Shown here piece after piece: positions 1 to 7,550 of a stretch of DNA of 37,882 bases. Position 1 is the first letter of the stretch; every line of letters begins with the position of its first letter. The translations under genes were made by a program, and so were the position numbers. This DNA comes from a virus, in IMG/VR virus record IMGVR_UViG_3300032050_000361, positions 1 through 37,882 of that record; one strand, given 5' to 3'. The notes below the pieces were generated by a model. The model saw only the letters and a list, made by a program, of their open reading frames with translations, made no database searches and had not been told where the DNA came from.

Positions 1-151
1 AACAACAGATATTGAGCCAACACCTGGTATTGGATGTCTTTATGATTTTGAAACTAAGACATTTACATATCCTCAACCACCAGTGCAAACTTCTGAAGAA
101 GAAATCATTGATGTGGAAGAAGTAACTCCAACTCCAGCAATAGAAAACTAA
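1..151 (+). CDS. C-terminal end of a small hypothetical protein (partial)
   Basis: An open frame enters from the left edge (codons in the phase beginning at base 2) and stops at TAA 149-151, leaving 49 residues. The end is acidic and proline/threonine rich, with a run of glutamates and a PTP motif before the final IEN. It lies just upstream of the large tail protein and is separated from it by a terminator-like hairpin, so it is probably a small protein of the late structural operon. No family is recognised and the start is outside the window. Confidence 0.6.
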   Translation, partial: TTDIEPTPGIGCLYDFETKTFTYPQPPVQTSEEEIIDVEEVTPTPAIEN

Positions 152-171
152 AGACTCTTAAAGTCTACACC

Positions 172-199
172 TGAGCATGTGTTTAAACTGCTCATTTTT
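172..199 (+). terminator. Hairpin plus T-run, possible weak intrinsic terminator
   Basis: TGAGCA (172-177) pairs with TGCTCA (189-194) around an 11-nt loop that carries a GTTTAAAC copy (181-188), followed by five T (195-199). A smaller hairpin, AGACT/AGTCT (152-156/162-166), precedes it. The same TGAGCA/TGCTCA stem with an 11-nt loop recurs at 20769-20791. The stem is short, so it may attenuate rather than fully stop transcription. Confidence 0.5.
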
Positions 200-222
200 C
201 ATACCTAAAAACAAGGAGCGAC

Positions 223-2193
223 ATGGTAGATAGCAGACCACCCGATATTTCTGAACGCGTTGTCATTGACTTATCTGGTCGCATCTCAACCTATTACGAC
301 CCGACTACATACAAATTTGATTTTGCTATTGGTGGCATGCCGTTTATTGCTGCCATCACAGACCAAACTCCGTACCGTAGACAGACTGCAGAGTTTCGCA
401 CACAGCGTGTAGACCAACTACGCGACCCAGGCGAGCAATCACTATCTGGCTCTGGCTATTGGATTAGAAGCCAATCGTCTTTTCACCTTGGAGCAGGCAG
501 TACTTATCAAGAGCCAATTGTTGGAAGTCTTGAGGAAGCACGCTTCCGCTTCAGTTCATCTGTTGGTGTTAATCCTTGGACTCCAGGACAAATCTCACTA
601 CTACGCAGAACCTTCTTGCAAGAAGCATTTACTGGAGATAGCCGTGTATTCAATACCGTTATCGGTGGCGTTGAGTATCTAATACTGGTCAAGTACGCAT
701 CTACTGAAACTGCACGCGTTGTGCGTATCAGGGTAAGTGACTACTCAGAAACTACTATTGTCAACAACACTTCACTTACGGAGAACATTATTGCAGTAGC
801 CATGGGCGGTAATGACTTGATGATGGTTACACCAACCAAAGTGTGGCGCTACTCATTTGACGAGAATACTCCTGCACTGCATCAAGACTATGCAATCAAT
901 ACAGCAAACGCAGAAACTGCAACTATTGCCTATGTTAAAAATCGTTTTATCTTAGCCTTTCATGACACAAACCAAAGCACATTTGTTTATGAAATAAACA
1001 GAAACACTGGCTCATCAATTAACCTCAGCACACTTACTGCTGTTAATGGAAGCAGCACGCTGCCTACTGGCTACACCTTTAGGGCTGTAACCGAGGCTGG
1101 CGCTGCTATTTATGTTGGTGGATTTTCTGGCGAACAAGGCAATGTGTATAAAATTACCGTTGCTAATGATGGAACTTTAAACACAATGACCAGCGTAATC
1201 ACACTACCTAGTGGAGAAAACATTACTGGCTTGCTTGGATACCTTGGCACCTATGTGGCTATCGGTACCAGCAGAGGATTACGAATTGCTATAGCCAATG
1301 AGGTTGGCGACTTGTCTTATGGACCGCTTATATTTGAATCAAATCTTGGCATCTACAAGATGAGCGCTTATAGTAAATTCATTATTGCTGGAGTTGACTC
1401 TGGTATTAGTGGATACTCTGGCGTATACCGAGTTGACTTATCACAACCATTGTCTAATGGCACCTATGCCTATGCAACAGATGTTTATGCAGAATCCACA
1501 ACAGGTAAAGTAGAAGGCGTTGCCAACCTTGGTGATGGAAGAATTGCTTTCTGTGTAAACGGTGATGGTTTGTTTATTGAGCATGCCACCGAACTTGTTG
1601 AATCAGGTGAGTTCACCACAGGTATCATCCGTTATGAAACACTTGAGAACAAAGCATGGAAGCGTTTAAAACTACGCACCGAAGGAACACTGCAAGGTGA
1701 CATTGATATTTTTCGTGTTCAAAATGGAACAGACACAGCCTTCCGTACAGTAGCACAAGGGAGTACATCTGATTATGACTACGACCTCTCATCGGTTTTT
1801 GGCGATGTTTCAGTTGAAGCGCAGTTTAAGTTCCGCCTCAATCGTAACGATACAACTGCCACGACTGGTGCTGTTATCTATGGTTACTCTGTTAAGGCTC
1901 TGCCTACTCCTACCCGCGCTCGCGTTATTCAAATCCCTGTCTTTTGTTTTGATTCGGAGCGTGACCGCAATAAGAACATCATGGGATTCCAAGGATACGC
2001 ACTAGGTAGACTGCAAGCGCTTGAGGCTATGGAAGCCCAAGGCGAAACCATTATCATCCAAGATTTCACTGCTGACGGAGAACCTATTGAGGCAGTGATT
2101 GAGCAGGTGTCTTTCACCCGCACCACACCACCTAACGGAAACTACTCTGGCTACGGTGGAATTCTCCAGATTATCGCTCGTACTGTCGTTTAA
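223..2193 (+). CDS. Large tail/virion structural protein, beta-propeller-like (656 aa)
   Basis: A 656-residue protein with an AAGGAG Shine-Dalgarno (SD) just upstream of ATG 223. Residues of about 180-470 read as successive beta-strand blades rich in G, Y, I and V (for example YVGGFSGEQGNVYKI and LGTYVAIGTSRGLRIAI), the look of a beta-propeller. The last 90 residues form a separate beta-rich domain. No signal peptide or membrane segment is seen. It lies directly before the lysis genes, as the last large late gene. Podovirus nozzle (tail tubular B) proteins contain a propeller and would fit, but a minor tail protein of another tail type is equally possible. The TAA stop lies inside a GTTTAAAC copy (2188-2195). 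Confidence 0.6.
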   Translation: MVDSRPPDISERVVIDLSGRISTYYDPTTYKFDFAIGGMPFIAAITDQTPYRRQTAEFRTQRVDQLRDPGEQSLSGSGYWIRSQSSFHLGAGSTYQEPIVGSLEEARFRFSSSVGVNPWTPGQISLLRRTFLQEAFTGDSRVFNTVIGGVEYLILVKYASTETARVVRIRVSDYSETTIVNNTSLTENIIAVAMGGNDLMMVTPTKVWRYSFDENTPALHQDYAINTANAETATIAYVKNRFILAFHDTNQSTFVYEINRNTGSSINLSTLTAVNGSSTLPTGYTFRAVTEAGAAIYVGGFSGEQGNVYKITVANDGTLNTMTSVITLPSGENITGLLGYLGTYVAIGTSRGLRIAIANEVGDLSYGPLIFESNLGIYKMSAYSKFIIAGVDSGISGYSGVYRVDLSQPLSNGTYAYATDVYAESTTGKVEGVANLGDGRIAFCVNGDGLFIEHATELVESGEFTTGIIRYETLENKAWKRLKLRTEGTLQGDIDIFRVQNGTDTAFRTVAQGSTSDYDYDLSSVFGDVSVEAQFKFRLNRNDTTATTGAVIYGYSVKALPTPTRARVIQIPVFCFDSERDRNKNIMGFQGYALGRLQALEAMEAQGETIIIQDFTADGEPIEAVIEQVSFTRTTPPNGNYSGYGGILQIIARTVV

Positions 2194-2211
2194 ACATTTA
2201 AGGATAAAAAC

Positions 2212-2415
2212 ATGACTCCTGCTGATTGGGCTGCTTTAGCCGTATCCGTAACCACTCTTGTTGGCGCACTAGCCATGGGTGTTAAACATCTAACTAAACA
2301 TTACCTGTCGGAACTCAAGCCCAATGGTGGGTCAAGTCTTAAAGACAAGGTGAATAGCCTTGAAGAAAAAGTTGACCTGTTAACTGATTTAGTCAAAGAA
2401 GTATTGAGGAAGTGA
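2212..2415 (+). CDS. Small membrane protein with coiled coil, holin-like (67 aa)
   Basis: Residues of about 6-26 form one hydrophobic transmembrane helix (LAVSVTTLVGALAMGV). A polar linker and a heptad-patterned helix follow (residues of about 43-67, VNSLEEKVDLLTDLVKEVL), giving a one-pass membrane protein with a coiled-coil tail. Its position directly before the endolysin suggests a holin or lysis accessory. Similar short TM plus coiled-coil proteins sit in lysis cassettes of many actinophages. The function is inferred from context. Confidence 0.6.
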   Translation: MTPADWAALAVSVTTLVGALAMGVKHLTKHYLSELKPNGGSSLKDKVNSLEEKVDLLTDLVKEVLRK

Positions 2416-2418
2416 AAG

Positions 2419-2952
2419 ATGAAACCCAAGGTTGCCAAGTCTGCCAGCCCTGCTGCGATTGCCATGCTACGCCAGGCGACTGCCCTTGCACCCCTACGGA
2501 AGAAAGCCTCAGACGGGTTACTCCCTTCCATTGCACATTTAAAACAAAGTCCTAACTCAGACCACAATACAGGTCTTGCGGTAGACTTAACCCATGACCC
2601 AAAAAATGGAATTGACTGTGCGGATATATTTCAGCGACTCAAAGAAGATAACCGAGTGGACTATCTTATCTTCAACGGAAAAATCTGGTCAAAAAAATTC
2701 GCAAAACAAGGTGATAGAAAGTACGCGGGTAGTAATCCGCACGACAAGCACCTCCATGTTTCCATCAAACCTGAGTTCGCTGGTGATACCAGCCCTTGGT
2801 TCTGGTGGAAGAATCAACCAAGCCTGACTAAGCAGATAGTGGCTGAAGCCATTGGTGGAACGCCCAAGAAAAAGGTAGCAAAAGGTACCATTGTGGTACC
2901 AGTCTGCACCTGCTGCAAGGTTCATGGTAAGGCAAACAAGAAAGGCAAATAA
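2419..2952 (+). CDS. Endolysin, peptidase M15 (VanY/DD-carboxypeptidase-like) family
   Basis: A 177-residue peptidoglycan peptidase. The M15 zinc signature is visible: SDHNTGLAVD (H49 and D56) and HDKHLHV (H113 as the third zinc ligand). It should cleave peptide cross-links of host peptidoglycan and release progeny. After the catalytic domain (about residues 15-125) comes a lysine-rich tail with a CTCC cluster near residue 165, which may bind metal or the wall. There is no signal peptide, so export would depend on a holin. It sits between two small membrane proteins in an obvious lysis cassette, and its stop abuts the next start (TAA-ATG). Confidence 0.88.
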   Translation: MKPKVAKSASPAAIAMLRQATALAPLRKKASDGLLPSIAHLKQSPNSDHNTGLAVDLTHDPKNGIDCADIFQRLKEDNRVDYLIFNGKIWSKKFAKQGDRKYAGSNPHDKHLHVSIKPEFAGDTSPWFWWKNQPSLTKQIVAEAIGGTPKKKVAKGTIVVPVCTCCKVHGKANKKGK

Positions 2953-3135
2953 ATGGAAACACTAAAGCAAGTATCGCTGACCTGGTTCCGTGCTGCAGCC
3001 TCTGCTGCAATCGCACTCTACCTCGCTGGTGAAACAGACATCAAGACACTAGCCGTGGCTGCCCTCGCAGGCTTCCTTGGTCCAGTGTTGAAGTGGCTAG
3101 ACCCATCTGCTGGAGAGTTCGGAAGAACTAAATAA
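2953..3135 (+). CDS. Putative holin (60 aa)
   Basis: A small protein with a hydrophobic region of about residues 10-48, readable as two short membrane passes (WFRAAASAAIALYLAG and LAVAALAGFLGPVLKWL) separated by a polar ETDIK turn. A charged C-terminus (GEFGRTK) follows. Its start touches the endolysin stop, and it is the last gene before a strong terminator. A two-helix membrane protein next to an M15 endolysin is most simply a holin. The 2212-2415 protein is the rival candidate, and both may act in lysis. Confidence 0.65.
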   Translation: METLKQVSLTWFRAAASAAIALYLAGETDIKTLAVAALAGFLGPVLKWLDPSAGEFGRTK

Positions 3136-3159
3136 CTTAATACTGTTTAAACAAAAGAA

Positions 3160-3201
3160 CCCCCGCCGTCAAGAAATATCTTGATGAGCGGGGGCTTTTT
3201 T
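3160..3201. terminator. Strong bidirectional intrinsic terminator of the late operon
   Basis: CCCCCGC (3160-3166) pairs with GCGGGGG (3188-3194). The stem continues inside as CAAGA/TCTTG (3170-3174/3179-3183), and the T-run 3196-3201 follows. On the minus strand the same stem is followed by TTCTTTTG, so it can also stop the convergent minus-strand genes at 3273-3654. A GTTTAAAC copy (3145-3152) lies just before it. Confidence 0.9.
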
Positions 3202-3272
3202 GCATTTATCCGATATGTAGTTTTACTGCACTACAGCACTTCCCCAAATACTGTAGCAATGAGATAGTAACA

Positions 3273-3455
3273 CTATCCGCCCGTCTTGTAAAATCCAGGA
3301 CCCTTGAACTGTACGGCTGGTGGCGTATACACCCGCACCATTGGACCATCACACAATGTGCAGTTAGGAATAGTTGAACTTTCAACTACTGACAAGAGCA
3401 ACTCTTGGACAATGCCACAGGCGTTGCATTTAAAGTCATATTTCGGCATCTTCAA
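3273..3455 (-). CDS. FmdB-family zinc-ribbon protein
   Basis: A 60-residue protein with two CxxC pairs (C10/C13 and C32/C35) in the pattern PKYDFKCNACG...PNCTLCDGPM, followed by a short VQFKGPGFYKT tail. This is characteristic of the FmdB/CxxC_CxxC_SSSS regulatory zinc ribbons common in actinobacteria and their phages. The third codon is also ATG (MPKYDF) and is an equally good start. It overlaps the upstream minus-strand gene by about 20 bp, and the pair forms a two-gene transcript. Its target is unknown. Confidence 0.8.
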   Translation of the reverse strand: MKMPKYDFKCNACGIVQELLLSVVESSTIPNCTLCDGPMVRVYTPPAVQFKGPGFYKTGG

Positions 3456-3654
3456 AATCCTCTGGAGTTGGAGCGGTTAATTCTGCGCCACATAAAGCAC
3501 ACTCTGCTTCGGTAAACCACAAAGCAATTTCGCCATTTTCAAAAATACAATTAACCTTTAAAAGAACTGAACCACACGGGCAGGCGTGAGTTGGAATACC
3601 ACGATAACTATGCTTAAATACAGCCTGCTTTCGCTTCCGCTTCAGCAGACACAT
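3436..3654 (-). CDS. Small zinc-ribbon protein (72 aa)
   Basis: After a basic N-terminus (KRKRK) come THACPCGS (C25/C27) and ECALCGAELTAPTP (C52/C55), a treble-clef or ribbon-like metal site separated by a short beta region. I recall similar THACPCG...C.xC proteins as common hypotheticals in aquatic actinophages. It is the first gene of the short minus-strand operon starting from the divergent region 3655-3781. No function is known; a regulatory or adaptor role is a guess. Confidence 0.7.
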   Translation of the reverse strand: MCLLKRKRKQAVFKHSYRGIPTHACPCGSVLLKVNCIFENGEIALWFTEAECALCGAELTAPTPEDFEDAEI

Positions 3655-3781
3655 ACACTTAACCCGTTCTGCACGAACAGGAGTATAGTGATTTTTTAAT
3701 TACAAGAGTGTAGTTCTCTCGGCGTGTCGCAGAATAGAGGAGCGAGGTGTATGTAAACTCCTCTATTGCAAAGGAGAATAA
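3655..3781. promoter_or_regulatory. Divergent control region with a possible RBS-switch hairpin
   Basis: This is the gap between the divergently transcribed zinc-ribbon pair and the replication operon. A perfect 10-bp stem, AATAGAGGAG (3733-3742) with CTCCTCTATT (3758-3767), ends just before the SD AAGGAG (3771-3776) of the gene at 3782. The 3' arm could instead pair CTCCT (3758-3762) with AGGAG (3772-3776) and hide the SD, so the two folds are mutually exclusive. TATAGT at 3684-3689 is a possible -10 element for the rightward operon, without a convincing -35. Confidence 0.5.
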
Positions 3782-4618
3782 ATGACACTTGAAGAAAAGA
3801 CTGGGAAAGGTTACATCTCCCACAGCGCCATGTCTACATGGCTCAACTGTGGCTGGTCGTTCTACCTTACCCGCATACAGAAAGTGCCTGAGAATCCATC
3901 CTACTGGCTTGTAGGTGGTAAATCTCTACATGAGGCAACAGAAATATACGACACTAATCCCGATGGGTTTGACCCTACTGCAGTATTTGCTGCTAGATGG
4001 GAAGAAAACTATCGTCTTGCTGACAACGGCATGCCGTTCCGTGCTGGTGGCAGGGCTACTAAGGCGTATCCCAACAAAGAGGATGCATCATGGTGGTTGG
4101 ATAATGGACCCAAGATGGTGGATTTTTGGATTCAGTTTAGACAAGACAGTGGGTACCAGCCATACCTGCTATCAGGTGGCGAAGCAGCCATTGAAACTGA
4201 ACTCAATGTAGAAATTGGTGGAGTCCTAATGAAGGGCTTTCTTGACCGACTTATGGTTTCACCCGATGGGGAACTTGTAGTCGTTGACATCAAGACTTCA
4301 AGCAAGCCACCAGTTACCTATACCCAATTAGGCACATACGCGATTATGTGCGACAAGGCTATGGGTATCCGACCTGTTAAGGGTGCCTACTTCATGGCTC
4401 GTACTGGTGAATTAACTGAGCCAGTAGAATTGTCACACTACACTGAACGGCGCTTAGCCTCACAGGTTAAGGGCTTTAAAACTGCGGTAGACAACAACAT
4501 CTTTATCCCACAGCCAGGATTTATGTGCGGTACATGTTCTGTCAATCACGCATGCTATGCAGTTAATGGTTCCGAATCACACAAATACCCTGAACTAGGA
4601 GAAGATACAGATGAGTGA
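3782..4618 (+). CDS. Cas4/RecB-like PD-(D/E)XK exonuclease with Fe-S cysteines
   Basis: A 278-residue nuclease that opens the replication operon. The N-terminal SxSxxxTWLNCGWSFYL segment carries C23, GKSLHEA follows near residue 47, and the catalytic core has KGFLDRL and VVVDIKTSS (the DxK motif). The C-terminus carries C249, C252 and C258 in CxxCxxxxxC spacing. One N-terminal plus three C-terminal cysteines is the 4Fe-4S arrangement of Cas4 and AddB nucleases. It probably resects DNA ends for phage recombination. A strong AAGGAG SD supports ATG 3782. Confidence 0.85.
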   Translation: MTLEEKTGKGYISHSAMSTWLNCGWSFYLTRIQKVPENPSYWLVGGKSLHEATEIYDTNPDGFDPTAVFAARWEENYRLADNGMPFRAGGRATKAYPNKEDASWWLDNGPKMVDFWIQFRQDSGYQPYLLSGGEAAIETELNVEIGGVLMKGFLDRLMVSPDGELVVVDIKTSSKPPVTYTQLGTYAIMCDKAMGIRPVKGAYFMARTGELTEPVELSHYTERRLASQVKGFKTAVDNNIFIPQPGFMCGTCSVNHACYAVNGSESHKYPELGEDTDE

Positions 4619-5000
4619 AAACTCACCAATCCAAATCAACTTCAAGACCAAGAAGGATGGCATGTTGATTAACCTTCGTGCTACCGATGGTGCTGAACTT
4701 GACTTACTACTTGACCAACTAACACAGCGCCTTGCTGCGCTTGTTGACCTTGAGAAAACTGTTGAAGGTATGGCAGTTATCAAGGATGCTTTCCCACAAT
4801 CAGCCGTTGTCGGCACTACCGCAGCACCACGCCCAGTACAACCAGCACCAGCAGCAGGCGCACCTGATTGCTCCTGTGGTGGCGGAGCAATGCGCTTCGT
4901 ACCAGCAGGTATTGCTAAGTCAACTGGTCGCCCATACAAGGCGTTCTATGCATGCCCTAAGCCACAGGGTCAGGCATGCCAGTACAAGGTGACTGTATAA
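4611..5000 (+). CDS. Zinc-ribbon protein, possibly a nucleic-acid-binding partner of the nuclease
   Basis: A 129-residue protein whose start overlaps the nuclease gene by 8 bp, with an AGGAG SD nine bases upstream. Residues 1-60 form a compact alpha/beta region ending in a coiled-coil-like helix (LDQLTQRLAALVDLEKTV). A proline/alanine linker (about 66-85) follows, then a zinc ribbon with C87, C89, C115 and C123 (CSCGG...FYACPKP...CQY). The ribbon resembles topoisomerase-type DNA-binding ribbons. Translational coupling to the nuclease suggests a joint role in DNA processing. No family name can be given. Confidence 0.65.
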   Translation: MSENSPIQINFKTKKDGMLINLRATDGAELDLLLDQLTQRLAALVDLEKTVEGMAVIKDAFPQSAVVGTTAAPRPVQPAPAAGAPDCSCGGGAMRFVPAGIAKSTGRPYKAFYACPKPQGQACQYKVTV

Positions 5001-5003
5001 ACA

Positions 5004-5783
5004 ATGCGCCTCTTATCCCGCGCAATCCGTACTGCATCAGCAGGGGGTGCGACACTGCCAACAGTGTGGCGCTCTCTGCTTGAGCAGCAGATAGCGTTTA
5101 GACGGGGCGAGGTAAGCATGATTGCTGGTCCTCCAGGGGCTGGTAAATCAACACTTGCTCTGTCACTTGCAGTGCATGCGCAAGTACCAACGCTTTACAT
5201 CTCCGCAGATACTCACTCACATACAATGAGTTTGCGTTTGCTTGCGATGTTAACTGGTAGAACTCAAGCAGAAGTAGAACCAATGATGGAAGCAGACAGA
5301 GAGTGGGCAGCGCAAATGCTCAAGCCTGCTGACCACATCATGTGGGAGTTTGATTCTGCACCTACGCTCAAAGATGTAGAGGATGCAGTCCTTGCAGCCC
5401 GCGAGCGCTTAGGTAAAGATGTTGAACTCATTGTGCTTGACAACGCAGTAGATGTAACCCTTGATGGACAAGATGAGTGGGGCGGATTACGCACACTTAT
5501 GCGTGAACTCAAGTGGTGGGCTAGAGATACTGGCGCTGCTGTTGTTGTGTGTCACCATACAAGTGAAGGTGTTAATGGAAACCCATGTCCTCCGCGTTCA
5601 TCGCTGCATGGAAAGGTTGCCCAAACCCCTTCTCTGATACTTACAGTCCACGGACAGATTGCTTCAATGGGTGTATGTGCGGTTAAGAACCGTTATGGAC
5701 CTGCTGATTCAACGGGCGCTACACCAGTGTGGCTTGCTTATGACCCTGCCAGTATGCAGATTAAGGACTTGGTGGCACCGTGA
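5004..5783 (+). CDS. RecA-fold ATPase, DnaB-like replicative helicase
   Basis: A 259-residue P-loop protein with Walker A GPPGAGKST at 42-50 and Walker B LIVLD at 142-146. A VVVCHHTSEG segment near residue 185 corresponds to the sensor strand of RecA-fold ATPases. There is no N-terminal DnaB domain, so it is a short helicase core of the DnaB-C/RepA type. Lying beside the primase halves it is most likely the replication helicase, although a RadA-like recombination ATPase cannot be excluded. No clear SD precedes ATG 5004, so translation may be coupled to the gene ending four bases earlier. Confidence 0.75.
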   Translation: MRLLSRAIRTASAGGATLPTVWRSLLEQQIAFRRGEVSMIAGPPGAGKSTLALSLAVHAQVPTLYISADTHSHTMSLRLLAMLTGRTQAEVEPMMEADREWAAQMLKPADHIMWEFDSAPTLKDVEDAVLAARERLGKDVELIVLDNAVDVTLDGQDEWGGLRTLMRELKWWARDTGAAVVVCHHTSEGVNGNPCPPRSSLHGKVAQTPSLILTVHGQIASMGVCAVKNRYGPADSTGATPVWLAYDPASMQIKDLVAP

Positions 5784-5914
5784 AGTTTATCCTTGCCATG
5801 TTTGCCTCGCTTGCAATACTTGTAGCAGTAGCAATCATTGTTGCTATGGCTGTTGTAGATGTTGTGATTGATTTTGATAACTATGAAAGCGAGGATGACG
5901 ATGACGAATTCTGA
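5780..5914 (+). CDS. Single-pass membrane micro-protein with acidic tail (44 aa)
   Basis: A GTG start (5780) overlaps the TGA of the helicase gene, and the frame runs to TGA 5912-5914. Residues of about 3-31 form one strongly hydrophobic helix (LAILVAVAIIVAMAVV), followed by a short acidic tail with five aspartates. Tight overlaps with both neighbours and the clean membrane-anchor profile support a real gene. Its job is unknown; a membrane tether for the replication complex would be speculation. Confidence 0.6.
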   Translation: MKFILAMFASLAILVAVAIIVAMAVVDVVIDFDNYESEDDDDEF

Positions 5915-6230
5915 TTGGGAACTTACAGAGGTTGGCAATGAGGGAAACCTTGTGGGTTCTTTAGATAGCCAAGATGTAGTTGTGCCTACCAAGACACTGA
6001 TTACAGACATGAAAGCGCAGTTGATGTTTTTACCGAAGAACTTTACTTGGACAGTGGGATGGAGAACTTATGTTTGGCGGAAGAAGGAAACGGGTCAATT
6101 CAAGGAACTCACAGATGAAGAATACAAAACGCTTCTTTCGGGGGGAACAGTCAATTACACCAGAGATGGTGGAGGAAGCAATCCAGCAGGCGAAACTTCC
6201 GAAGGAGTTGAAGGAAACTCTACTCAATGA
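5901..6230 (+). CDS. Hypothetical protein (109 aa)
   Basis: ATG 5901 is preferred because GAGG lies a suitable distance upstream; in-frame ATGs before it would overlap the previous gene further. The protein is polar, with a tryptophan-containing middle (FTWTVGWRTYVWRKK) and a glycine/serine/asparagine-rich disordered tail. No family is recognised. The next gene starts about 115 bp before this one ends, so the two share a long stretch in different frames. Confidence 0.55.
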   Translation: MTNSDWELTEVGNEGNLVGSLDSQDVVVPTKTLITDMKAQLMFLPKNFTWTVGWRTYVWRKKETGQFKELTDEEYKTLLSGGTVNYTRDGGGSNPAGETSEGVEGNSTQ

Positions 6231-6489
6231 ACTTCCAAACTTTGTGGAATATGTTGATGAAGCAACAAACAAAATCTTCAACCCATCTGCAATCTGGCTT
6301 GAGTCACTCCAGTTTGCTGACTATGTGGCGCAACTTGCTGCTCATCTCAGGGAAGAACACGGAGCAGAGTGCAGAGAAGAAGTCGCCGAAAAACTAATTC
6401 TTATGTCGGAGAACTTTAAAGAGTTAGCCGAGAACGCAATGACCATTATTGACCGCTCCGAGAAAAGGATGCATAACCATGGCGCATAG
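6115..6489 (+). CDS. Helical hypothetical protein (124 aa)
   Basis: The frame is open from 6070, but ATG 6115 has the better upstream AAGGA, so it is taken as the start; ATG 6166 is a later alternative. The protein is mostly alpha-helical and acidic (for example EEAIQQAKLPKELKETLL and ENFKELAENAMTIIDRSEKR), suggesting a helical bundle or coiled coil. It overlaps the previous gene by about 116 bp and the next by 11 bp. I do not recognise the family. Its place in a replication operon is the only functional hint. Confidence 0.55.
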   Translation: MKNTKRFFRGEQSITPEMVEEAIQQAKLPKELKETLLNELPNFVEYVDEATNKIFNPSAIWLESLQFADYVAQLAAHLREEHGAECREEVAEKLILMSENFKELAENAMTIIDRSEKRMHNHGA

Positions 6490-7216
6490 TAATAAAGAAA
6501 CTTTATCTATCATTTGGTGCGACAACGGTAACACTGATGGAAAGTTTACTGAGGGTTTGGTATACACACTTATCCATGCTCCAACAATAGGTGTGCCAGT
6601 TAATAACGCTATCCGTGTACAAGGCAATCAGATAGCACGCCAACGCCAAGCAGCCATAGAGATGTGGCAGAAGGTTAACACTGACTGGGCGTTATGGATT
6701 GACTCCGACATTGTGCTAACTAAGGAGATGCTCAAGACCCTATGGGATACGGCTGACAAAGTGGCACGCCCAGTAGTTAGCGGTGTTTACTTCATTAGCA
6801 AGGGCATGGAAAGTTCTTTGATGCAACCTATGCCATGTGTATTTAATGAAACTGGAAACCAATACGAGGTTAAGTATCTTCACCCTTTACCTAAGAACCA
6901 AGTAGTAAAGGTTGACAACGCTGGCATGGGATTAGTGCTAATGCACAAGAGCGTACTCAAAGGTTTAAACGAGAAGTTTCCTGATGACTTTTGGTTTGGT
7001 GAGAATAACGAGCGTGGTGAGAAGTTTATTGGTGAGGACATTGCCTTCTTCCGTAAGGTCAAGGCTGCGGGTATACCCGTACATGCACACACTGGTGTGA
7101 TTGCCAAGCACATGAAACGATTTTCATTTGACGATGCTTACTACAACTTGTATTGGGCAGCAGTAGAAGCAGCCGAAAGGAGAGAGCATGAGCCAGCAAA
7201 AGAGCAACAAGCGTAG
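6479..7216 (+). CDS. GT-A fold glycosyltransferase (GT2/Anp1-like)
   Basis: A 245-residue protein whose likely start is ATG 6479, with AAAAGGA about ten bases upstream; an earlier in-frame ATG would add ten residues. The nucleotide-sugar-binding DxD motif is seen as LWIDSDIVL (D75 and D77). Later come VDNAGMGLVLM and GEDIAFFRKVKAAG, the acceptor-side motif of GT-A enzymes. It probably transfers a sugar to DNA, to a virion or surface protein, or to a host molecule; its place among replication genes favours nucleic-acid modification but does not prove it. A GTTTAAAC copy inside encodes KGLNE. Confidence 0.75.
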   Translation: MAHSNKETLSIIWCDNGNTDGKFTEGLVYTLIHAPTIGVPVNNAIRVQGNQIARQRQAAIEMWQKVNTDWALWIDSDIVLTKEMLKTLWDTADKVARPVVSGVYFISKGMESSLMQPMPCVFNETGNQYEVKYLHPLPKNQVVKVDNAGMGLVLMHKSVLKGLNEKFPDDFWFGENNERGEKFIGEDIAFFRKVKAAGIPVHAHTGVIAKHMKRFSFDDAYYNLYWAAVEAAERREHEPAKEQQA

Positions 7217-7550
7217 AGGCGCAGCATGGGAGATTGACTTAGCCGATTGGTTTATGGAGCAAGGTTTAAACGCACAGCGTTTGCCTCGTGCAGGTCGTAA
7301 TGATGTGGGCGATGTGTATGTTCCAGGGGTTAACGGTGCCTATGTTGTAGAAGCAAAGGCTCCACGCCGTGATGGGCGCATTGACTTAAGTGGGTGGATA
7401 CGAGAAGCAGAGATTGAAGCAGAGAACTACCGAGTTGCTAAACGACTAGCCGTTGCACCTACGCCATTGGTAATTATCAAGGCAAGCAACAAGGGAGTTG
7501 GTGAAGCGTATGTCGTTCAGAAACTCAGTGATGTCCTCGCCAACCTCTAA
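7188..7550 (+). CDS. Holliday-junction-resolvase-like PD-(D/E)XK nuclease
   Basis: A 120-residue protein with the archaeal Hjc-type pattern: RRGAAWEIDLADWF (E15), then RLPRAGRNDVGDVYV (D42), then VVEAKAP (E55 and K57). These form the E...D...ExK active site of small resolvases. It would cut branched recombination or replication intermediates before packaging. It overlaps the glycosyltransferase gene by 29 bp and has a good GGAGAG-type SD. GTTTAAAC at 7264 encodes QGLNA. Another small PD-(D/E)XK nuclease type remains possible. Confidence 0.75.
   Translation: MSQQKSNKRRGAAWEIDLADWFMEQGLNAQRLPRAGRNDVGDVYVPGVNGAYVVEAKAPRRDGRIDLSGWIREAEIEAENYRVAKRLAVAPTPLVIIKASNKGVGEAYVVQKLSDVLANL

Noticed and set aside
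1810-2126. Minus-strand reading frames opposite the large tail protein
   Set aside because: These are shadow frames of a long, well-supported gene, without an SD or neighbours on that strand.
3667-3680. LexA/SOS-box-like dyad GTTC-TGCAC-GAAC
   Set aside because: The actinobacterial SOS box is GAAC-N4-GTTC. Here the half-sites are inverted in order and the spacing differs.
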